The position numbers and the translations under genes were made by a program. A stretch of DNA of 64,000 nucleotides from positions 18,486,739-18,550,738 of the forward strand of contig NC_071397.1 of the NCBI RefSeq assembly GCF_022682495.2, read 5' to 3'. Position 1 is the stretch's first letter, and each line of letters starts with the position of its first letter. The DNA comes from Desmodus rotundus. Taxonomy: Eukaryota > Chordata > Mammalia > Chiroptera > Phyllostomidae. This document shows, piece after piece, positions 59,506-64,000 of the stretch. A model generated the notes under the pieces. That model was not told the DNA's origin, did not search any database, and worked only from the letters and a program-made list of their open reading frames with translations.

Positions 59506-61194
59506 GTTTATTTAGGGAGGCCAGTGTAAGTAGAATTTAGATAGATCTGACTGAGTAAAGACAGTAGATTTTCTCCAAGCATTTAATATTCTAATTCAAT
59601 AAGAAATAGATTGGTTTGGCAGGTAATTTGTTACTTCATCAAACACTTGTGAAATCTCTTTTATTTCCAAAGCATGGAGTCACAGTGCTGTTACATCTAC
59701 AAAATAGTAAAAAACCACACCATAAGCCTTCAGTGACATGGTAGTGAAATAAGGGAGCTACCGCATGACCACAAACCAATATAATGCTAATTACAAACTG
59801 ATGTCTCATCCAAAAAAGTGTGGGAGTTAAGTACTATGCTTATTTCCATTGTAAGGACAGTGAGACTTGCTTTCAAATCTAATTACATAAGTTTTTGGCC
59901 TTTATCAGTGACATTAGTACCTGAAAATATTTGAAAAACATGAAAGTCCAACATCTCGGTGGAAAGCAAACATGCTGTAATTTACTGAAGACATTTATTT
60001 ATCAATGCATAATCTCTTCTGGGGAAGAGGGAGGTTGAGATTAATGGGAAAACAACGTATGAATTATTTAACAATTCATGAGTTGGCATTTGATCTTTAG
60101 TATGACACTAAGATTAATTCAACATATAGTATGTAGTTGTCGCTGAATAAATCAAATATACCAAAATTGATAGAAGAAATTTACTTTGATGTACCATTTA
60201 ATAATTGTCATTACATTAAATGCCCAGCGAGTTCAATAAAATAGAGTTAGGTTAGAAATAAAACAAAGAGGAAAATGTAAAATTGGTACTTTAATTCTTT
60301 CTCTTAGAATCATAACTTAATTAATCTTCAACAGCTTCTACAGAATTCCTAAAGTAGCAGATTCCTTAGAAATAGGCATACAATTTCTATTCTTTAAAAT
60401 CATCAGCTTATTACAACTCACTTTTTAGAATTATATTTGATCCATTAAGCTAAACTTTTTCCATTAAGCTAAATTTTACTGTTTTCTTCTAAACAGGCAA
60501 TCTGCATTTTGAGATTTTCTTAGGTCCAGGGACTAATCACCTGAGATGAGTTCTGTGTTTTAATATTCAAGTCTCAAAGTTAAAAACTGTCCTGCCCATG
60601 GCCTATACCTTGAACGTTGTAGGCAGAGACTGAGGAAACCTGGGATGCCACAAAACCTCGAATACCTTCATTGTAGTAATCAGACCGGTGTGATAGGAAC
60701 GAAACTTTATATAGTTTAGGCCAGAACAGTATTTTATTGACTCACATATCCAAGCCAAAGTTGACAATCCAGATCTCAGCTGAGCTGGGACTGCACAGGC
60801 CCTCAGGGATATTTGAAGCTGGGATTTCCAGTAGCCAGGTTATTTCCTGGGCACTCAGCACTAGTTCTTTCTTCCTGTCACCCTCCCTCCCTCCCTCCCT
60901 CCCTCCCTCCCTCCCTCCCTCCCTCCCTTCCTTCCTTCCTTCCTTCCTTCCTTCCCCCCCCCTTTCTTTGCCATCACAGACTGGGGTTGTCATGTGGATG
61001 GAACATCAAGGTCTCCTGTATTTTGTGACTTAAAACCCTGCCAACCCTGCCATTCATGGGGGGTTGGGCTATAACAATTCATCCCCCAACTTAAAAGAAG
61101 AAAGTTCTTGTTGGTCCAGTTAAAGTCAAATGTTAATGCTGAACATGGTCTAATGAAGTAAGGGAACACATTCTATCAGAAGCAATCTTAAGCC
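59506..61194. other. Unassigned, with a CCCT/CTTC microsatellite
   Basis: A CCCT then CTTC simple repeat fills 60881-60960; it produces the long P/S- and G/R/E-rich frames on both strands. The rest is AT-rich or mixed with no gene. Confidence 0.5.
60881..60962. repeat. (CCCT)n-(CTTC)n compound microsatellite
   Basis: About 46 bp of CCCT units pass into about 28 bp of TTCC units and a short poly-C. Confidence 0.97.
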
Positions 61195-61385
61195 CTGTAA
61201 GTGACTTTTTAACTTTGTTCTCGTAACAACTCTTTGAGATGGGAATATTATAATTTTTATATGATACACGATATAATTGAAGCTTAAAGAGTTAGGTGAC
61301 TTGCTTAAATTCACCAGCTAATAAATCTCACAGCCAGGATTTGCTTCTGGGTTTATCTTTGTCTAGAGCCCCCACTGTCCATCCT
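61195..61385 (+). mobile_element. MIR SINE
   Basis: GTTCTCGTAACAACTCTTTGA, ATATAATTGAAGCTTAAAGAG, AATTCACCAGCTAATAAATC and CAGGATTTGCTTCTGGGTTT follow the MIR core in order. Confidence 0.65.
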
Positions 61386-61786
61386 CCACCATCTGTCTCT
61401 GTGATTAAATCCTGTGGGTTGGGTGTGCTTTGCCTACTTCATTGCCATGTGGAGGGACAACGAAGAAACGTGTCAACTCCCAGAGTAGTTAGAGTGTTAG
61501 AGGGGGTTGGAAGTGGGGAAACATCTGAGAGAAGAGGACAATATTGCAGACGTCCTCTACATTTCTACCATCACCTATAGAGATTTCGGTGGTGCTTGTT
61601 ACCCCAGCTAGTGTTGATTGCCCTGACTAATAGAGGAACACCTCTGAGTCACTTCACATCCAACAGTGCTCCGGTGTCTGAAAAGCCTTCACTGTGCCTC
61701 CAGATCTGCAGCCTGGAGGTCGCGATTTCACTTAAGGTTTATTTTATTCTTCTCTACCATTTTATTTACTTATTAGAACTAAGAGA
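61386..61786. other. Unassigned sequence
   Basis: No gene or recognised repeat. Confidence 0.4.
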
Positions 61787-61917
61787 TACGCAGAGTGGGA
61801 GAAAAGTATGGTTACAGTTATGAGTATGTGAAAGAGTTTACTCTTGTATTATTATTTATTAATTATTGCATTATTTTGCATACCAACTACCATAAACCTA
61901 CTTTTGCCCTATCATGG
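61787..61917. mobile_element. Palindromic mariner-type mini-element, copy C
   Basis: TA then CGCAGAGTGGGAGAAAAGTA and TGGTTACAGTTATGAGTATG at the left; ACCATAAACCTACTTTTGCC at the right. The inside (TTTACTCTTGTATTATTATT) matches copies A and B. It is the most diverged copy and its right border is not exact. Confidence 0.75.
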
Positions 61918-62991
61918 GTTTGTTTTTTCTTGAGATAATTTCAAGATTATTCAGTGACTGTTATCTTTTCCTTCTCATTGGGTTGATTAAAGATAACAAA
62001 CAGAACAAGTATATTTACGTACACACAGTCCAGGTGGAGACCTTTACAATTGCTCGACAATGAAAATAATGCTTTTGGTTTCAAAATTAAATAAAATACT
62101 CAAAAATTTAAGAATATATGGCTTTTATAAAAAAGATCAAATCAGCATTATTTTTATTTCAAGCATAATAGACTGAACCACAGAGTAAGCTTAGACTATA
62201 GATCTCATCTCTTTTTGGGACCATATTGTTTCATTAATATAATTCTTTGGAAAGTTGTGAAAAAATCCTAGCAAAATGCAAAATGGTTCAGTGCAAAGTT
62301 TTTGGCTTACTCAACTATCTTTTTTTTTTTTTTTTTTGGCTGAGCATTTTTTATCTTTGTGACAACGTGCTTACTTTATACTTCCTCATATTATTTCATT
62401 TCCCCCCTCCCTGTTACTTTTAGAGGTAAACCACACCAAATGATTGCTTTGACTTTTTAGTGTTATACGTATAGTTAAGGGAGGGACCATTCCTGACATC
62501 TATGCACAATTGCTTACTATTTTACCAAGACACAGCTATCCAATTATCCCCTAAGTCGGTCTCCATGCCTCACTCACCATTTCTATTGTTTCTCCAGGTG
62601 TTTTTCAGGTACTTAGTACCACGCTGAGACTAGCTCAGCTTGATATAATGTCAGATTTTCCATTTCTTTCCCACCTTCTCCACAGTTATCCTAGATGAGA
62701 GCAAATTGTTCAACTAGATTGCTTTAAGCAGAGATTCTCTGCTAACGTTTAGGTCACAGAGATATATTAGGTATATCCAGCTAATGAGTTTGAAGGGGAC
62801 CGCTTATGTAATGTGCCTCTAGGACAATGTTATTGCTTCTGTTTCTGGAAAAGGCATGGCATGTGATACGTATTACATGCAAAATTTACTTCCTAACCTT
62901 GAGGAGCCTTTTCCACACCTAGTATGTCTGCAATCTTTTGCTGCCCTGGCCAGAGAAAAACAAATATAATAAATGAACTCATTATGTGAGG
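61918..62991. other. Unassigned sequence
   Basis: Includes a T run at about 62321-62337. No gene or recognised repeat. Confidence 0.45.
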
Positions 62992-63487
62992 CAGGGATTC
63001 CTAATCTTTGTTGAGCCCTGCATCCTTTTGTCAGTTTGAGGAAGCTGGTGGCTCCCTTTCAGCGTATAGCTTTTACATGAATAATATAAAATAACGCACA
63101 TTAAAGGAAACCACTTGTATTGAAATTGAAGCATCAACATATTTTAAAAAATTGTGACATAGTAATATGTGCTTCTTCATTAAATAACAAAATTTGGAGA
63201 TGGGTCAATAACTATTATAATTTCACAGTAGTGACATGATTTTGCTATATTGCAACACTTACAATGCTTAAAAAGTCTATTATTTTATATGTATCAGAGT
63301 CACAGATAGTGCTAATTTTATAAAGGTTGATTGATCACATTCATAATCAAAGGAAATATTAAATTTCAGTTAGAAATTAATGAAAGCATAATGTAAAATT
63401 TTCCCATGATGGATCGCTTGAGTCCCATGTGGTAAACTTTTTGGAGAGAATTAAGATGACTAGCTTAGATTGCATTAAGAATCACTG
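62992..63487. mobile_element. hAT-like non-autonomous element with terminal repeats
   Basis: The left end CAGGGATTCCTAATC and the right end, reversed, CAGTGATTCTTAATG form 15-bp terminal repeats (12/15) in the CAGxG...CxCTG style of hAT elements. The interior block CATTCATAATCAAAGGAAATA, then TTCAGTTAGAAATTAATGAAA, is like a Charlie-class element I remember. It has no open frame. No 8-bp target duplication was seen, as expected for an old copy. Confidence 0.6.
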
Positions 63488-63512
63488 CTATAATTTGTAT
63501 CTGACTTTAAAA

Positions 63513-63885
63513 ATCCTTTTTAAAAATTAAGGTGTAATTGAGATATAACATGTTAGTTTCAGGTGTAAAACATAATGATTTAATATTTGCATTTGTATAC
63601 ATTGTGAAGTGATCACCACTACAACTCTAGTTAACATCCGTCACCACACATAATCCGGTGATGAGGACTTTGAAGACCTATTCTCGTAGCAATTTTCAAA
63701 TCTGCAATGCAGTATCATTAACTATAGTCCCTATGCTATACGTTACACACCCATGACTTACTTCTTTTATTACTGGAAGTTTTTTGACCCTCCTCACCCA
63801 TTTTGCCTACCCCCTCCCCTTTCCCCCAAAGCGGTTGGCAACCATCGATCTGTTTAAACGGTAGGGGACTTAATGTGTTACTTCT
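63513..63885 (-). mobile_element. L1 3' UTR fragment, inverted
   Basis: TAATTGAGATATAACATGTT, TTTCAGGTGTAAAACATAATG, GTGAAGTGATCACCACTACAA, and the C-rich CCTACCCCCTCCCCTTTCCC are the reverse complement of an L1 3' UTR. It ends near AACCATCGATCTGTTT. Confidence 0.75.
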
Positions 63886-64000
63886 CTACTAGGTATTTGT
63901 GTTTTAAAATAAGACCTACAGGGGAAGAGAAAATAAGTTCATAATACTGAAATTTCAAGCACTGCATGGCCTTCTTTTACGGGGATGTACACACGGTGCT

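Noticed and set aside
60737..61033. P/S-rich plus frames and a G/R/E/K-rich minus frame
   Set aside because: Artefacts of the CCCT/CTTC microsatellite.
1..64000. A previously undescribed multi-gene system
   Set aside because: No cluster of coding genes exists in the window. What organisation there is comes from transposable elements and their nesting.

Overview
This is a stretch of vertebrate, almost certainly bat, nuclear DNA with no protein-coding gene, exon or functional RNA gene that I can support. The best taxonomic clue is the tRNA-derived SINE with the 5' end agCCCTGGCTGGTGTGGCTCAG and an internal GGTTCGATTCC-type B box. It matches the Ves SINE of yangochiropteran (vespertilionid-like) bats and occurs at about 18.87, 19.34 (minus), 42.74 (fragment) and 59.29 kb. 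Short TA-flanked mariner-type DNA elements and ancient eutherian repeats (MIR, L2, MER5, MaLR-type LTR, Tigger, L1M) fit the same placement. Repeat family names come from remembered consensus sequences, not from a search.

Layout. 0-15.5 kb is mostly unassigned, AT-rich DNA with an inverted L1 relic (3.1-3.9 kb), a MaLR-like LTR piece, MIR pieces and simple repeats. 15.6-18.2 kb is the first of three L1-derived elements that carry an L1 5' end, an ORF1 relic and an L1 3' end but no ORF2 (half-L1, HAL1). 18.8-24.2 kb holds two Ves SINEs, a Tigger-type element, an L1 3' end, a palindromic mini-element and a recent 3' L1 fragment with a 13-bp target-site duplication. 27.2-31.2 kb holds an L1 inserted into another L1, a MER5-like piece, an LTR piece and a mariner with intact ends and an internal deletion. 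32-40 kb is mostly ancient relics. 40.4-44.5 kb is the most layered part: a mariner transposase relic, a second palindromic mini-element, and a second mariner of the same deleted type that was hit by a HAL1, which itself holds a SINE fragment. 50.1-52.5 kb is an L1 whose 5' segment is inverted (twin-priming structure). 54.15-56.08 kb is the third HAL1, with a 19-bp target duplication. 56-64 kb carries another Ves SINE, a third palindromic mini-element, a hAT-like element and two L1 3' relics.

The window records a history of element movement and gives no evidence of a working gene set. It could be intergenic or lie inside a large intron; the sequence alone does not decide. All open reading frames are short (at most 143 codons) and either fall in repeats or show nothing recognisable. 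The most interesting content is the HAL1 trio, the nested mariner/HAL1/SINE structure at 42.3-44.5 kb, the MER5-like segment that replaces mariner sequence in that copy, and the three-member palindromic mini-element family.
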